Positions 1 through 11,539 of a stretch of 64,000 nt of DNA are shown in pieces (position 1 is the stretch's first letter; each line of letters begins with the position of its first letter). Position numbers and translations under genes: made by a program. Under the pieces are notes generated by a model. It was not told the origin of the DNA and searched no databases. It saw nothing but the letters and a program-made list of their open reading frames with translations. Origin of the DNA: Erythroxylum novogranatense. Taxonomy: Eukaryota; Streptophyta; Magnoliopsida; Malpighiales; Erythroxylaceae. Location of the stretch: contig CM057231.1 in the NCBI GenBank assembly GCA_029891385.1, positions 20,429,300 through 20,493,299 of the forward strand, in the 5' to 3' direction.

Positions 1-1184
1 ATTCATAAGCAACTTAATTCATACATCATCAAACTTGCCAACACATTTGAACACATAAGCACATCGAAATGGTTTGGGTGGATCCAAAACAAAACGTTCT
101 ATACAATTCCATAAGGGTCTTGTGTAACCGTGAACTTAGGGGAGTCCATTAAGGAACACCATGTCACTAGCAGGCAGGTAGGAGAAGCCTTTAGTCAAAG
201 TGCACTTGACATTCTTTGGAGACCACCGCAAACCCACATAATCATGCATTTCACAACTTGAAAACTTATTGCCCAAAATGGCACATTTTTTAAACATGAT
301 TTCATGAAGTTGATATCCTTTCGAAATCATTTCCATTTTTATTTCATAGTTCATCTACAAAATTCATGCACACACATGTAGTACTTTCTCAAAGCATTTA
401 AAGAACAATAAATGCACATTTTAAAAGTAGTTGAAAACATTTATTTTCTTTTTTTAAAAAGAAACATTAATGGCTTATTATTCAAATATAAAAATGTAAC
501 CCACCTTGAATTTCTTGATTATAACTTGTTCGAATGTGCCTCCCCTCTCGTTCCTCTTGTTTTTCCTGATTACCTTTTCATAGGTAAAAATTCTAAGTTC
601 AAAAGGGGTTGCAAAATTGGAGATCCACATAGTACATTTACTAAAATTGATCCTAAAGTATCTAAACACATGAATTTCCTAAGCTTCATGAACCAAAACC
701 CTTTTAAAAATTCAAAGCATTCAAAATGCTCTTACCTTAATTCTTCACCAAAAGAAGAGATGTTTGGTTCCAAAGAAAGTTCTTGTCTTCCTCTATCTTT
801 TTCCCTTCTTGCACAACCTCAAAATCTCTCTAGAAGGTTTAGAAAAGATGAAACCTAGCTCAACTCTCTTCTTTCCTCACAACCACTGAAATCTCTCTTC
901 TCTCTCTCTCTAATTTGTTATTTCACTTCCTTCTTTCCCATTTTCGTTTTTCCCCCTCTTTAGGAAGAAAACAATACTTATTTCTTCCCATTTTACCCTT
1001 AATGATTGACAAAAGTCCACCTTGCCCTTCCTTTAATGCCTTATGGTTTTTAAACTTAAGTAAGCTACCCAAAATACCCTTTTATGCCTTCTTACTACTT
1101 TTGATTTTACTACATCAGGCAATAAATCTACTAACATAGACCTAAAGAAAAACTAACTCCTAAAAAAAATTTTGGGGGCCAACA
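1..1184 (-). mobile_element. Ty3/gypsy LTR, truncated by the window edge
   Basis: On the minus strand this begins TGTTGGCCCCCAAAA at 1184 and runs out of the window at 1. Several blocks match the solo LTR at 46802-49328 in the same relative order: a block at about 130-190 (minus strand) and the one at 47965-48030 both carry a CTTCTCC..CTGCC..GCTAGTG motif followed by TAAGTTCACGG. Weaker similarity to 6420-6535 shows it belongs to the same broad group as the chromovirus at 5768-14973. It ends inside the copia 5' LTR remnant, so it is younger than the copia element. The partner target duplication would lie outside the window, with AGTAG (1185-1189) expected as the copy. No coding content is expected; the open frames here are shadows. 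Confidence 0.75.
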
Positions 1185-1224
1185 AGTAGTGAGTCTACTT
1201 CTCATTCAACAAGTGGTATTAGAG
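1185..1224 (+). repeat. Remnant of copia 5' LTR end plus primer binding site
   Basis: Bases 1185-1211 match the last bases of the copia 3' LTR (33662-33688): both read AGTAGTGAGTCTA, then TTCTC, then AACA. Immediately inside, TGGTATTAGAG (1214-1224) is a one-mismatch copy of the initiator-Met tRNA primer binding site TGGTATCAGAG. This fixes the 5' end of the internal region of the split copia element. Confidence 0.8.
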
Positions 1225-1251
1225 TTAAGTTCGTGAGTACATTTCAAGGAT

Positions 1252-1347
1252 GTGAAAATTGGCCAATACGATTCAGCCTCAAATTCCAAGATTAAAAAAG
1301 ACAAATTACAAAAACTAGAGCATCCAAATGAAGGTACTATTCAGATC
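1252..1347 (+). pseudogene. copia gag, N-terminal piece
   Basis: This is the short stretch between the primer binding site and the first insertion. It can be read open from about 1252, but it is weakly conserved against copia gag and starts with a GTG after an ATGTGA, so the original start is damaged. It joins the gag piece that resumes at 5216: the duplicated AGATC (1343-1347 and 5216-5220) marks the break. Function would have been the capsid protein of the element. Confidence 0.5.
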
Positions 1348-1711
1348 TGTAACACCCCACTCCCGCAAGACCCGAACCCGACATCGATGGTGATATCCGA
1401 GTTCGTGCTCATGAGGTGGCGTACATCACTCGATCAAAAACTCATTATAAATATTGTTTTATTACATATGGACGCAAACACCCACACATACACATGATAA
1501 CATATGCGGAAACAATTATAACCAATTCAATGGCCTTGGGCCCTTTTCATAAATACAATTAATTCCAGTCTGTTGACTTTACAAACTGACTTATTCAATA
1601 ATACAGAATATCAGAAAATAAAAATACACTAATGCAGATACAAACTGATCCTGACCTCTACCTTTTACTTGCTTACAGTACTCCCGTGTCAAACGGGGTA
1701 TTCTTCAAGAC

Positions 1712-2559
1712 CTGAAAAATAGATGCAAATTTTTGGGTAAGTTTTGCGAACTCAGTGAGAAACCATCATCGATGGTTCACCCAATTCATACATTACGCGA
1801 ATAGCGTACGGATTATCACAATTGCACATTCGTAATATCATATGGCAATTCTGATTTTCACAACAACAGTAATCGTAAAGAATTTAAAGTAGTATAACAA
1901 AATGCAAGGCATATTGCCTCTTTCCCAATCAAAAGTCACTTTAATGTATACTTACTCAAATACATGACATTTTCCATTTTATTTCAATGATTCAGTGCTT
2001 TTCCCAATTCACAGTACTATCAAATACATGTATAATATTTTTCTATTTCTTCCCATTTAGATTATGTGTTGTATTGGCCTTTGTCTTGTCCCAATCCGGC
2101 GATAGTCGGTGAGCCTATGGCTCTGAACTGTCCCTTTCGGGCTCATTAAGCATTGAGCATAAAACTCTGGACTGTCCCTTTCGGGCTCATTAAGCATTGA
2201 GCATAAAGCTCTCGGTGGCATCTCCAGTCACAACTGTTATCAATTAATCATGTACATAATTCATTTATTACAATTCTACCATATCACATTGAAAGTCAAA
2301 ACCAATTTATCGAAACAAACAATTAACACTTCAATATCAATTTCCCATTCCCTCGGACCTTTGGTCCGAGATCTCAAACGTAATCATTCACAAACAGTTA
2401 CACACAATTAGCACTTCGATAACAAGTTCCCAATACTTCGGACACCTATGGTCCGAAATCAATCAAAAGAAAACACACATAATCCCTCCATTGTCTCCAC
2501 ATGGCATAACCACATAATTTTCATCACATATAGATTGAGGAACCAACTAGGTTACTCAC
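1712..2559 (-). other. Intron-like segment inside solo LTR (putative)
   Basis: Minus strand: GCG then GTGAGTAACCTAGTTGG at the 5' end and a T-rich tract ending TTTTTCAG at the 3' end, 848 nt. The same donor and acceptor blocks recur in six or more other LTRs of this window (see findings). Whether it is spliced is unknown. Confidence 0.4.
2121..2208. repeat. Tandem duplication, 2 x 44 bp
   Basis: Two copies differing at very few bases, each containing ACTGTCCCTTTCGGGCTC and CATTGAGCATAAA. The element GAGCCTATGGCTC just upstream (2111-2123) is a small hairpin. The block sits inside the intron-like segment of the solo LTR, where related LTRs also have hairpin or tandem arrays. Confidence 0.75.
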
Positions 2560-5215
2560 CGCATTTCGAGCTAATATCTGAAGTCTCATAACGTCGGTAG
2601 ATCGACGCCCAAATGTGCCTCTATAATAATCGAAAATATAACCATTACCACTTGTCCAATCAGAACTATTTAATAATGCATATGAAGCAATTTGCAGGTG
2701 CACAATGCATGTTCATGATATTCCCGGCCCTAATCCTTTTTTTTTCATTAGAAAAAATCTATCTAAAAATTAGAAACCTATTGGCGCTGACGTGCGCAAT
2801 TCGGACCTCTATAGGTCCCCAATTAAACAAAACAGTGATTAAAGGCTCCGTTACTCGGGGCCACATCAATTTCTCGTCCGAAAATCCCCAATCTCTCAGA
2901 AAATGAAATTAAATATTCAGTGAATCCGATGCCTCAAGAATCAGGTCAATCGGACGTCGGACGGAAAAGTTATTCACAAAAGAAACCAAAATGCAACAAT
3001 GAATATATAGATATATAGCCCTTATTTCCTTCTCTTTTTCCTGTTTTCCAACCAAACTTCCAACACCCATAACTCTTTGCACACAATTAAGTAAATTGCA
3101 AACCATACCTCGTTAGAAAGATCATGAAACCCTCTACAAGTTTCATGAAGACCAAAAAAATCAAGTTCACCCCTAAGGGTGTCAACAGTCCCATTGAAAC
3201 TACTGCCCACACATTCACTTCTTAAAACAGAACAGTCATTGGAAATTCACTATCTTTCATTCTATGCAGTCACAAATTATACAATAAACATACTCATCAA
3301 GATCACAATGTTATCTACAACTTTCATGAACAACCCAAAATCAGATTCACTTGCTAACTGGGTCAAATAATTCACTCAAGGTTGCTGTCCCTGAAATCAC
3401 TTAATTTGAGAAGTAACTTTCTATCAATCATATCTCCCTGTATACAAGTCAAACAAATCACCACTTTATATCCCTGAAAAGATAAAATCTCAAACTTCAA
3501 TTATTCATGAAATAACCAGACTCCAATTCAGCCTCTAACAGTGTCAAATCTGTTATGCAAGTTTCTGACCTAATCAACAATTAACATCACAATGTAGGTT
3601 CAAATTGTGAAAATCCATAACTCCCACATCTAATTTCCAGAAATTATATTCCATACACCATTTTCAAGATGAATGTGTCATCTAAAACTCTTTAGTAGAT
3701 TTCCAACACCAATTCAATGCACAAAAATTACTAAAATTCCTCCTAATCTGAATGTACACCAAGTTTGACATTCCAGCTAGGTTTCATTCAATGCATAAAA
3801 ACAGCCAACAATCATCAGTCCATAACTCCTAATAGACATATCGAAAAATTGTAAAATCAGTGGCATTGGAAAGCTAACTTAATAGGCTTCAACTTTCATT
3901 TAGTCCATTTGTTCTAATTCCTTCTCAATTAATTTATAAAAATTAGCAAAACTCTAAGTTATGGTTTCGGGTACTATTCATTCCAGTCAAAAGCAGTAAC
4001 TTTCCAAGCCAAATTGCAACCTCTTAAAGCTAAAATTGGACAACACCTATTTCACACAAAGTTGTAGCCAACATCCCAAAGTTTAATTGGGCATAAACAT
4101 CACCTCATTTTCTCACCTACAAAATTAGTTATGATCAAAACATTACAATAGGCTCAACACCAAATTTTCCAGATTTCATCTATACCTCATCCTCTTCCAT
4201 TCTATCACTTTACCTACATTAATATACATTCATTTACAACTCCAATTCAGCCACAAACTCAACACAACAATTATTTGTATACTTACAAAAAAGTTGGCAG
4301 TACACATATACACAATTCCCATACTTTATTTCCATTCATTACACATCATAAACATCATTAAAACATCATATAAAGCTTAATTCATTTACTTACCTAATTA
4401 GCTTCCAACCTTCACTTCTTTTCAACTCTTTGTTAACTTTCTCACCACTTCCTCTAACACTTATGCAAGTGTAAGTTCTCCATGGCAAGACAACAACTTG
4501 GTTGCATGGAGAAGCTCTTAAGGTTTTAGGATTCTCTTAAAGAAGAAAGAAGAGAAAACAATGGAGAGGCCAAAGCAAGGAGCAAGTTTCGTGGATGATG
4601 AAAACATAAACAACCAAGTCCTCTTTTCATGCTTTTCTTAAGGCATAACCGTGTGAGGGAAGTGAGAAAACCAAGAAAGCCATTAATTAGGCATTAAAAG
4701 AAGGGGAAAGGTGGCAAAAGGCCATTAGGCCAAATGTAAAAGTCAAAGAAAGGGTCTTTGACATAAATTAATCCAAATAACCATAAATCTCCACCCAAAA
4801 TTCGGTTCCTACTAATTTTAAGGGTCCCTTTATGGGTCCCACCAAGATATTTACTAGTTTAGTCCCAAATAACAGTGGAAAATCAACCGGTTCGCCACTT
4901 GGCGATTTTTTTCCGGTCCGGGAATTTTCTCCGGAAAAATCCAGAAAAAATTTCTATAATTCTCATAAAATAGAAAATACATAAAAACTCAGTCCAATAA
5001 AATTTTCAAATACAATTACCACATTAATCACAGTAAAATCTCGTTTAGGCCCAATTACCGGGAATTATCATGAATGCATGTACAGAAATTTCATGTGCAC
5101 CATTGGTACTGTGTATCAATCCTATTATGCATGAACAGTCCTAAGTCATTCCGATCCATCTCATCCTATGCCAAATTTACTATTTTACCCTTCCAGTAGG
5201 GGGTGGGATGTTACA

Positions 5216-5762
5216 AGATCACTTGATTTGTCGGAGATTGTTGAAGAGGGCTACACTAAGCCTGAAGATTTGACTGCTGAAGCATATTTATCAAACGTGC
5301 AAAGGACATCACTTAAGGAATCATGCAAGAAGGACAAGAAGGCCTTTTTTCATCTTTCAAAGAGTCGATCAATCAACATTTGAAAAAAATATCAGATGCA
5401 AAAACATCAAAGAGTGCATGGGCAACTCTACTGAAATCTCTTCAAGGAGTTGAAAAAGATAAAAAGGTATGTCTCCAATCTCCTAGAGCTGAATTTGTAA
5501 CATTAAAAATGCAAAGTTCCAAAAAACTTTATGACTATGTTACTCGTCTAAAAATGGTACAAATAAGATGAAAAAAATGGAAAAGTTCTTAACGATGTTA
5601 GGGTGATGGAAAAACTATTACTTTCACTAATAAGAAAATTTGATTATGTCATCCCTACCATTAAAGAATCAAAGGCTTTGTCACAAATCTTTATTAACGA
5701 AGTTTTGGGCTCTCTTTAAGCTTATAAGCTAAGAGTGGTCCAAAATGAAAATATTGATGATG
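5216..5762 (+). pseudogene. copia gag, central piece (UBN2-type capsid)
   Basis: The translation contains IVEEGYTKPEDLTAEA, then KDKKAFF, then ISDAKTSKSAWATLLKS, QGVEKDKKV and EFVTLKMQSS..LYDYVTRL. This is the conserved heart of the copia-type gag polyprotein (UBN2 / gag-polypeptide family). Reading it needs a frame change near 5330 and there are in-frame stops after 5571. The piece ends at the GAATA duplication (5763-5767), where the gypsy element at 5768 entered, and continues at 14979. Confidence 0.8.
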
Positions 5763-5767
5763 GAATA

Positions 5768-7926
5768 TGTTGGGCCCGGGCTCCGAATCCCCGATTCCCG
5801 AGGCAGCCCCTCGGGCTGCACCGACGTCGGGCGCCCAAATACCGTCGGACCCGATCCCAACATTTATACATATACATAGACATATTCATCATTCTTATAC
5901 ATTCCGGCACTTACACATGCATAAATATGAATTAAACTCATGCCATTAGTATTCAACATCATACGAAATACATAACAAAGTTCAAATCTAAAATATATGA
6001 AATATGCTCCATAAGAGTATGCTCGGAGGGCCAACCAAAATATAAACTTATGGCAAAGCTCCTAATTAACTCGAAGTTTCCGATGCCTCGCAAATTCAAA
6101 GATCGTCCTGCTCTGCACCTGAGGAGGAAAAATAATGGGTTGAGCTACACAGCTCAGTGGCTAATATAATTATAGCCATCGGCAACTAGCACAAATCCCA
6201 ACATATGAATGTATATATATTATATCTATACGATACATCCATTCAATCATTCACATGCTAATCAAACAATTCACGCATTCAATATAATTAATTCATCAAT
6301 TCATGATTATGTCACAAGGTATGCTTCACAATGAACAATTCACATATGCAATGCACATCACAATGGCTCGAGGGTTCCATGGAAACAAAAGGGAGAAACC
6401 GAAGTTTACACCCTAAATAAAATGAGTCCATTCGGATCTCATATGCCACAAGCGGGCAGCTGGGAGAAGGCTCTTGTCTACGTGCACGTGACGAATGAAA
6501 TGGTTCCACTCTGCCCAAAAAAAGCACATAATCATGCTCATAATCGTTTAATCATACGATAGTCTTTCATATCTTGCATTTATTCAAAATGCCATGACCG
6601 AAGTCGAGGCATAACATGCTCAAAATCAAGATGTCATGCTATCAATTTCCATGAGTCTTTCACATATATGACATTACAATCATTCAGTTCATCACATTTA
6701 ATCATGCATCATCTATAACATATATTCATACATAGGCAAGAATTTTCCTAATCACACAATCACTATAAGTATATTACCCACCTAAGATCGCTCGAGTAGG
6801 TGACTCACTGGTGTTCTTCCTCTTGCGATGAAATCAGGTCAGCTTGGTTTCCTAAAACAACCAAGTTTCCATCCAATCAATATCCATATAAAATAATCAA
6901 AGCTTAGAAAGCCAAAATAAAGCATTAAAAGACTCCATCCAACTCCCATCTAAAGTCTCGAACCCTTCGAAACAATTTTCGAACTTCCCTTCTTCATACA
7001 ACTCGTAGCCCTTAATCTCTAACTCACAATGAATCCAGAATCACCTCAATTGGACATCTACACCAAAAGATATGCCCAAACAAATAGAAATCTCACTTTC
7101 GAATAACAGGGGCTCATCATGGCATGGGTTGCCATGAACAACTTGCTCGTCGTCGCGGCGACCACAAGTGTGCGCCAGTGGCATGCACCCTACTCAGACG
7201 TCATGGCGAACACAGTTCGCACGTCATGATTTAACCTTCCCCACAAGTAGCGGCGAATTTAATTTTCACTCGTCGCGGCGTGTTCATACGCACGTCGCGA
7301 CGTACGGGCCTGGAGAACGACTCCGAACCCGACTTTTCTGCATTTTCACACTTCAATCCTTCCCCAACTCCAAATGCAACACAATCAAACTATAGATCAA
7401 GTCTCAAACTACATTTCTAACCCATTAATAACTCAAAATTAGTCACAATATAACAACCTAAAGAAATCTCTACCCTTTCACCCAAAGCCCTAAAACCTTC
7501 GATTATGCTCAATCCAAGCTATCTTAATGTTTAATCCATCCAGAAACAAGATAGAAAGGATGTAAACTTACCGATTGAAGCTCTAAGATCATCGAAACTC
7601 GCTGAAATCGCAAACTCTCTTCTCTTCTTCTTCCTTCACCAACGTCGGCGTCTCTTTCTTCTCTTCTTTTATTTTCTTTTCTTTCTCTTTTAACCTAAGG
7701 CATGGGACAATGACCATAATACCCTCTTAGCTAAGCCCAAATCCATTCCCACATAAGCAAACTTCCCAAAATGTCCTCATAAACTTTTACCCATTAATTC
7801 TCATTTAACCACAATTAAACCGTCATTATCTATAATTCTCTCAATTAACTCAAACTAAGGCAAACTCACATACTTAACATAATTCATGCTAATTAATATC
7901 ATTAAAAAAAAATTCGGGGTCTAACA
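5768..7926 (-). repeat. 3' LTR of the gypsy element 5768-14973
   Basis: 2159 bp, starting TGTTGGGCCCGGG and ending GGGGTCTAACA on the plus strand. On the minus strand it has an intron-like segment from a CA|GTGAGTCACC donor (6808) to a TTTCCTCCTCAG acceptor (6119). The GC-rich palindrome array (7145-7330) has decayed: several CpG pairs of the sister LTR appear here as TG or CA, and one repeat unit is missing. Confidence 0.93.
6119..6808 (-). other. Intron-like segment in the 3' LTR (putative)
   Basis: 690 nt between GTGAGTCACC and CCTCCTCAG on the minus strand. Just before the acceptor is a perfect 6-bp hairpin TGAGCT-ACAC-AGCTCA (6141-6156, plus strand) and, next to it, GGCTA...TAGCC (6159-6177). 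These sit where other LTRs have TGAGTT-AACTCA and ACCATC-GATGGT stems. Confidence 0.4.
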
Positions 7927-7940
7927 TTTCTCCCCCTCTT
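7927..7940 (-). other. Polypurine tract of gypsy element 5768-14973
   Basis: The minus strand reads AAGAGGGGGAGAAA directly before the LTR start TGTTAGACCCC. This is the expected primer for plus-strand DNA synthesis and it fixes the inner edge of the 3' LTR. Confidence 0.85.
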
Positions 7941-7964
7941 AAAAAGAAATTTCATCCTCGAAAT

Positions 7965-8436
7965 TTACCTGAATCGTCAAAGAGATGCGGATACTTCTCC
8001 CGCATGGCTTCCGATGGCTCCCATGTAGCCTCCTCTACCGAATGGTTCCTCCACAGACTTTGACTAATCGAATCGTCTTGTTCTCGAGGACCTTGTCCTT
8101 GGTATCCAAAATCTCCACTGGTTGCTCCTCATAACTCAGATCATCTCGCAACTGAACCTCACTAGTCTGAATAATGTGAGAAGGATCCGATCTATACCTT
8201 CTCAACATGGACACATGGAACACATCGTGAATCTGCGATAATTCTGGAGGTAACGCCAATCTGTAGGCGAGTGGTCCAATCCTCTCAAGGATCTCATAAG
8301 GACCCATATACCTCGGACTCAACTTCCCCTTCTTGCCGAACCTCAATACTCCTTTCCAAGGAGACGTCTTAAGGAACACTTTCTCACCGACTTCATACTC
8401 CATCTCCTTTCGGTGAGCATCAACATAACTCTTCAT
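7965..8436 (-). pseudogene. Integrase C-terminus (GPY/F) and chromodomain, frameshifted
   Basis: The minus-strand frame 8436-8035 encodes the basic linker, then VGEKVFLKTSPWKG, the GPY-type motif YMGPYEILERIG and HDVFHVSMLRRY. It continues into a chromodomain start LDTKDKVLENKTIRLVKV. There one base is missing at about 8061 and the rest lies in another frame: SLWRNHSVEEATWEPSEAM, then a YPHLF motif. The W-x-x-H...E-E-A-T-W-E pattern is the hallmark of chromoviral chromodomains, which read histone marks and steer integration. A stop-rich gap of about 60 bp separates this frame from the integrase frame at 8499. Confidence 0.85.
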
Positions 8437-8498
8437 CCTATCCTGTCTTGCCTTAAGTCACCGCTTCACCAAATTGATTTTCTCAACTCGTCATCCAA

Positions 8499-11087
8499 TC
8501 AATTCGGTCCTTCCAATTGCCTCTCTCCTTCTTCATCCCAACAGATCAGAGTCTTACACCTCCTGCCATACAATGCCTCATATGGAGCCATCTGAATGCT
8601 CGAATGGTACGAATTGTTATAAGCAAATTCGACCAACGGCAAATGCTTATCCCAAGCTCCTCTAAAATCCATCACACAAGCCCGAAGCATCCCCTCAAGA
8701 GTCCGAATGGTCCTCTCAGATTGACCATCCGTCTGAGGGTGAAACGCAGTACTAAAATTCAGCTTCGTCCCTAAAGCTTCCTGCAAACTACCCCAAAACT
8801 TCGAAGTAAACCGCGGATCTCGGTCTGACACAATCGAATCCGGTATCCCATGCAGTCTCACAATCTCGTCGATGTACTTCTTTGCCAACACATGCAAAGA
8901 ATCAGTCTGTCTAATTGCCAAAAAGTGGGCTGACTTGGTCAACCTATCCACTATAACCCAAATGGCATCATGCCTCCTGCTAGTCCTGGGCAAACCCATC
9001 AGAAAATCCATCGTCACTCGCTGCCACTTCCACTCCGAAATAGGCAACGGCCTCAACTTGCCTGAAGGTGCCTGGTGTTCAGCCTTGACTTGCTGACACA
9101 CTAGACACTTACTAACGAACTCTGCTATATCTCTCTTCATGCCTGTCCACCAAAAATGCTCTCTTAAATCCCGATACATCCTGGTGCTACCTGGATGCAT
9201 GGCGTAAGGTGCATTGTGTGCCTCACCCATAATCTCAGCCTTAACTTCCTGCACATCAGGAATACATAACATGTTTCCCACTGTCATAAGCCCATCATCC
9301 CTCACCTCTATCTCAGAAACCTTGCCATTCCGAATCTCATCTCTGAACTTACTCAAATCCGTATCCTGAGCCTGTAAATCCCTAACCTTTTCCTTCAGCA
9401 TCGGCCTCACCCGAAAATTAGCTAAAAGACAATCTGGCTCTTCTTGCGTCAAGCTTATCTTAAGCTTGGCCATCTCTTCCAATAAAGGAAGATACACCGA
9501 TCGAACATGAGCGATCGACGACTTCCTGCTCAAGGCATCCGCCACAACATTGGCCTTGCCCGGATGATACTCGATCAACAAATCATAATCTTTGAGTAGC
9601 TCGATCCATCTTCTCTGCCTCAAATTCAATTCCTTCTGACTCAGCAAATACTTCAGACTCTTATAATCAGTGAAGATCCGAGTCTGAACTCCATACAAAT
9701 AGTGCCTCCAAATCTTCAAGGCAAAGATCACCGCTGCTAACTCCAAATCATGCGTCGGATAATTCAGCTCATAAGGCTTCAACTGCCTCGAAGCATAAGC
9801 AATTACCCGATCTCCCTGCATCAAAACACATCCAAGACCCTTCCTCGAAGCATCACTATATACTGAATAACCTTCATCTCCCGAAGGCAAAACCAAGATC
9901 GGAGCACTCGTCAATCTGCGCTTAAGCTCCTCGAAACTCCTCTGACACTCCTCACTCCAAACAAACTTCTGGTTCTTTCTCAACAACTTAGTCATCGGAG
10001 CGGATATCATTGAGAATCCCTCCATGAATCTCCTGTAATAACCTGCTAAGCCCAGAAAGCTCCTCACTTCTGCCACATTCTTCGGGGCTTCCCAACTCAC
10101 AATCGCTTCTATCTTCTTTGGATCCACATGAACTCCATGCTCTGAGATCACGTGTCTAAGAAATGACACCTCCCTCAGCCAAAATTCGCATTTATCGAAT
10201 TTGGCATACAGCTCATTACTTCTCAAAGTCTCTAAAGAAACCCTCAAATGCTCCTCATGCTCCCGATCACTCTTGGAATACACCAATATATCATCAATAA
10301 AGACAATGATAAATTGTTCCACGAATGGCTTAAATACCCGATTCATCAAATCCATAAACGCTGCCGGAGCATTCGTCAATCCGAAAGGCATCACCAAAAA
10401 CTCAAAGTGCCCATACCGAGTCCTGAAAGCCGACTTCGGCACATCCGACTCCTTAATCCGCAACTGATGATATCCCGATCTCAAGTCAATCTTAGAGAAG
10501 ACTCTTGCTCCTTGCAATTGATCAAACAGATCATCAATGCGAGGAAGCAGATACCTGTTCTTCACAGTAACCTGATTCAGCTTCCTGTAGTCAACACACA
10601 TCCTTAACGATCCATCCTTATTCTTGACAAAAAGAACCGGAGCTCCCCAAGGCGAAGAGCTTGGTCGAATATATCCCTTCTCCAATAACTCCTCCAATTT
10701 CTCCTTAAGCTCTTTCAATTCAGCCGGAGCCATCCGGTAAGGCGGAATCGAAATCGGCCTTGTACTTGACAAAAGCTCAATGGGAAACTCAATCTCCCGA
10801 GCTGGCGGTAGTCCTGGCAATTCCTCGGGAAAGACATCCGAGAAATCCCTGACTACTAGAATATCCTCAAACTTCCCTCTGTCTACTATGGAATCCACCA
10901 CATAGGCCAAAAATGCCTCACATCCTCTACTCATCATCCTCTCCGCTGTCAATGTTGAAACAATTCTGGGGACTCGCTTTCCTGTCCCCAGTAAACACCA
11001 CTCTCTTTCTACTATCCAATTCAAACTCCACTGTCTTCTGTTTACAATCCAGTCGGGCATTGTACTTTTCCAATGTATCCATGCCAA
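8499..11087 (-). pseudogene. pol: reverse transcriptase, RNase H and integrase
   Basis: A long open frame of 862 codons. Residues about 95-275 are RT, with [10 protein letters not shown] (Asp201), MPFGLTNAP and the catalytic FIDDILVYS (263-271). Residues about 405-520 are RNase H, with acidic residues in YSDAS (Asp412), DLELAA (Glu449), FTDYKSL (Asp474) and VADALSR (Asp517). Residues about 624-840 are integrase: zinc-binding His624, His631, Cys661 and Cys664, then the catalytic triad Asp694 (MDFLMGL), Asp755 (VSDRDPRF) and Glu791 (GQSERT), with the DD35E spacing exact. All catalytic residues are present. The first 40 or so residues are out of frame; the true upstream reading is in the protease frame, with a one-base shift near 10985. 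The downstream end is a frameshift at about 8499. I call it a pseudogene because the polyprotein is broken at both ends. Confidence 0.93.
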
Positions 11088-11313
11088 AAATCACATCTAA
11101 ACCGCTCATCTTCAGTGATATCAAATCTACCACTAGAAGTTCTCCACCAATGCGGATCTCACAACCTCTATACACTTGACTAATCACAATGTACTGGCCG
11201 ATTGGAGTACTCACCATCAGCGGAGTATCCAAAGGGCTCACAATCATATCACACACAGGTCTACTCAAGGAAACAAACGAGTGAGTAGAACCCGGATCAA
11301 TCAAAACTATCAC
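10927..11313 (-). pseudogene. gypsy protease domain
   Basis: The minus-strand frame shows VLIDPGSTHSFVS, the retropepsin active site in the D-P/S-G-(A/S)-T-H-S-F form common in plant gypsy elements. About 75 residues later comes [17 protein letters not shown], the second conserved block (usually GMDWL). It cleaves the gag-pol polyprotein. It overlaps the RT frame by 160 bp in another register, so one single-base indel separates protease from RT. Upstream, stops at about 11320-11540 separate it from gag. Confidence 0.85.
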
Positions 11314-11539
11314 AAAGATCGAAAATAACTATACTGCACTGTGACAACATCCGTGCGCCTCAAAGATCCTCCCTAGTCATAGCAAACACCCTAGCCGATG
11401 CCCGCCTCTCGGTCTCCCGAAAGATTCACCCTCTTAGCCACGCCTCAATCGCCCACTGCACGAGTCCTTCCATCCCATGGTCTCTGTCCTCCTGAGCTTG
11501 CATCGACCTCTCTCTTGTCGTGGAGGCTGAGGACACTCT

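Larger units (their letters stand above)
1348..5215 (-). mobile_element. Solo LTR of a Ty3/gypsy element, 3868 bp
   Basis: The plus strand starts TGTAACACCCC and ends GGGATGTTACA, with TSD AGATC on both sides (1343-1347, 5216-5220). There is no polyprotein sequence between the ends, so this is a solo LTR. Orientation is minus: blocks shared with the LTRs at 39584-42655 and 17443-20207 occur in reverse. It carries the shared LTR module on the minus strand: donor GTGAGTAACC starting at 2559, the hairpin ACCATC-ATC-GATGGT (1767-1781), a second hairpin at 1737-1754 with one mismatch, and acceptor ATTTTTCAG ending at 1712. Position 2121-2208 holds a two-copy tandem repeat. The length fits chromoviruses of the Tekay/Del type; that clade call is inference. 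Confidence 0.85.

Noticed and set aside
1214..1224. tRNA gene fragment
   Set aside because: The short Met-tRNA-like words at 1214, 12788, 24672 and 56640 all sit just inside LTRs and are primer binding sites. No cloverleaf can be formed.
1348..5215. Terminal inverted repeats TGTAACA / TGTTACA suggesting a DNA transposon
   Set aside because: Such 7-bp inverted ends are normal for LTRs (TG...CA). The 5-bp duplication and block similarity to LTRs of full gypsy elements fit a solo LTR.
8413..11179. Plus-strand open frames opposite the pol region (for example 10248-10607)
   Set aside because: They are antisense shadows of the well-supported RT/RNase H/integrase frame on the minus strand.
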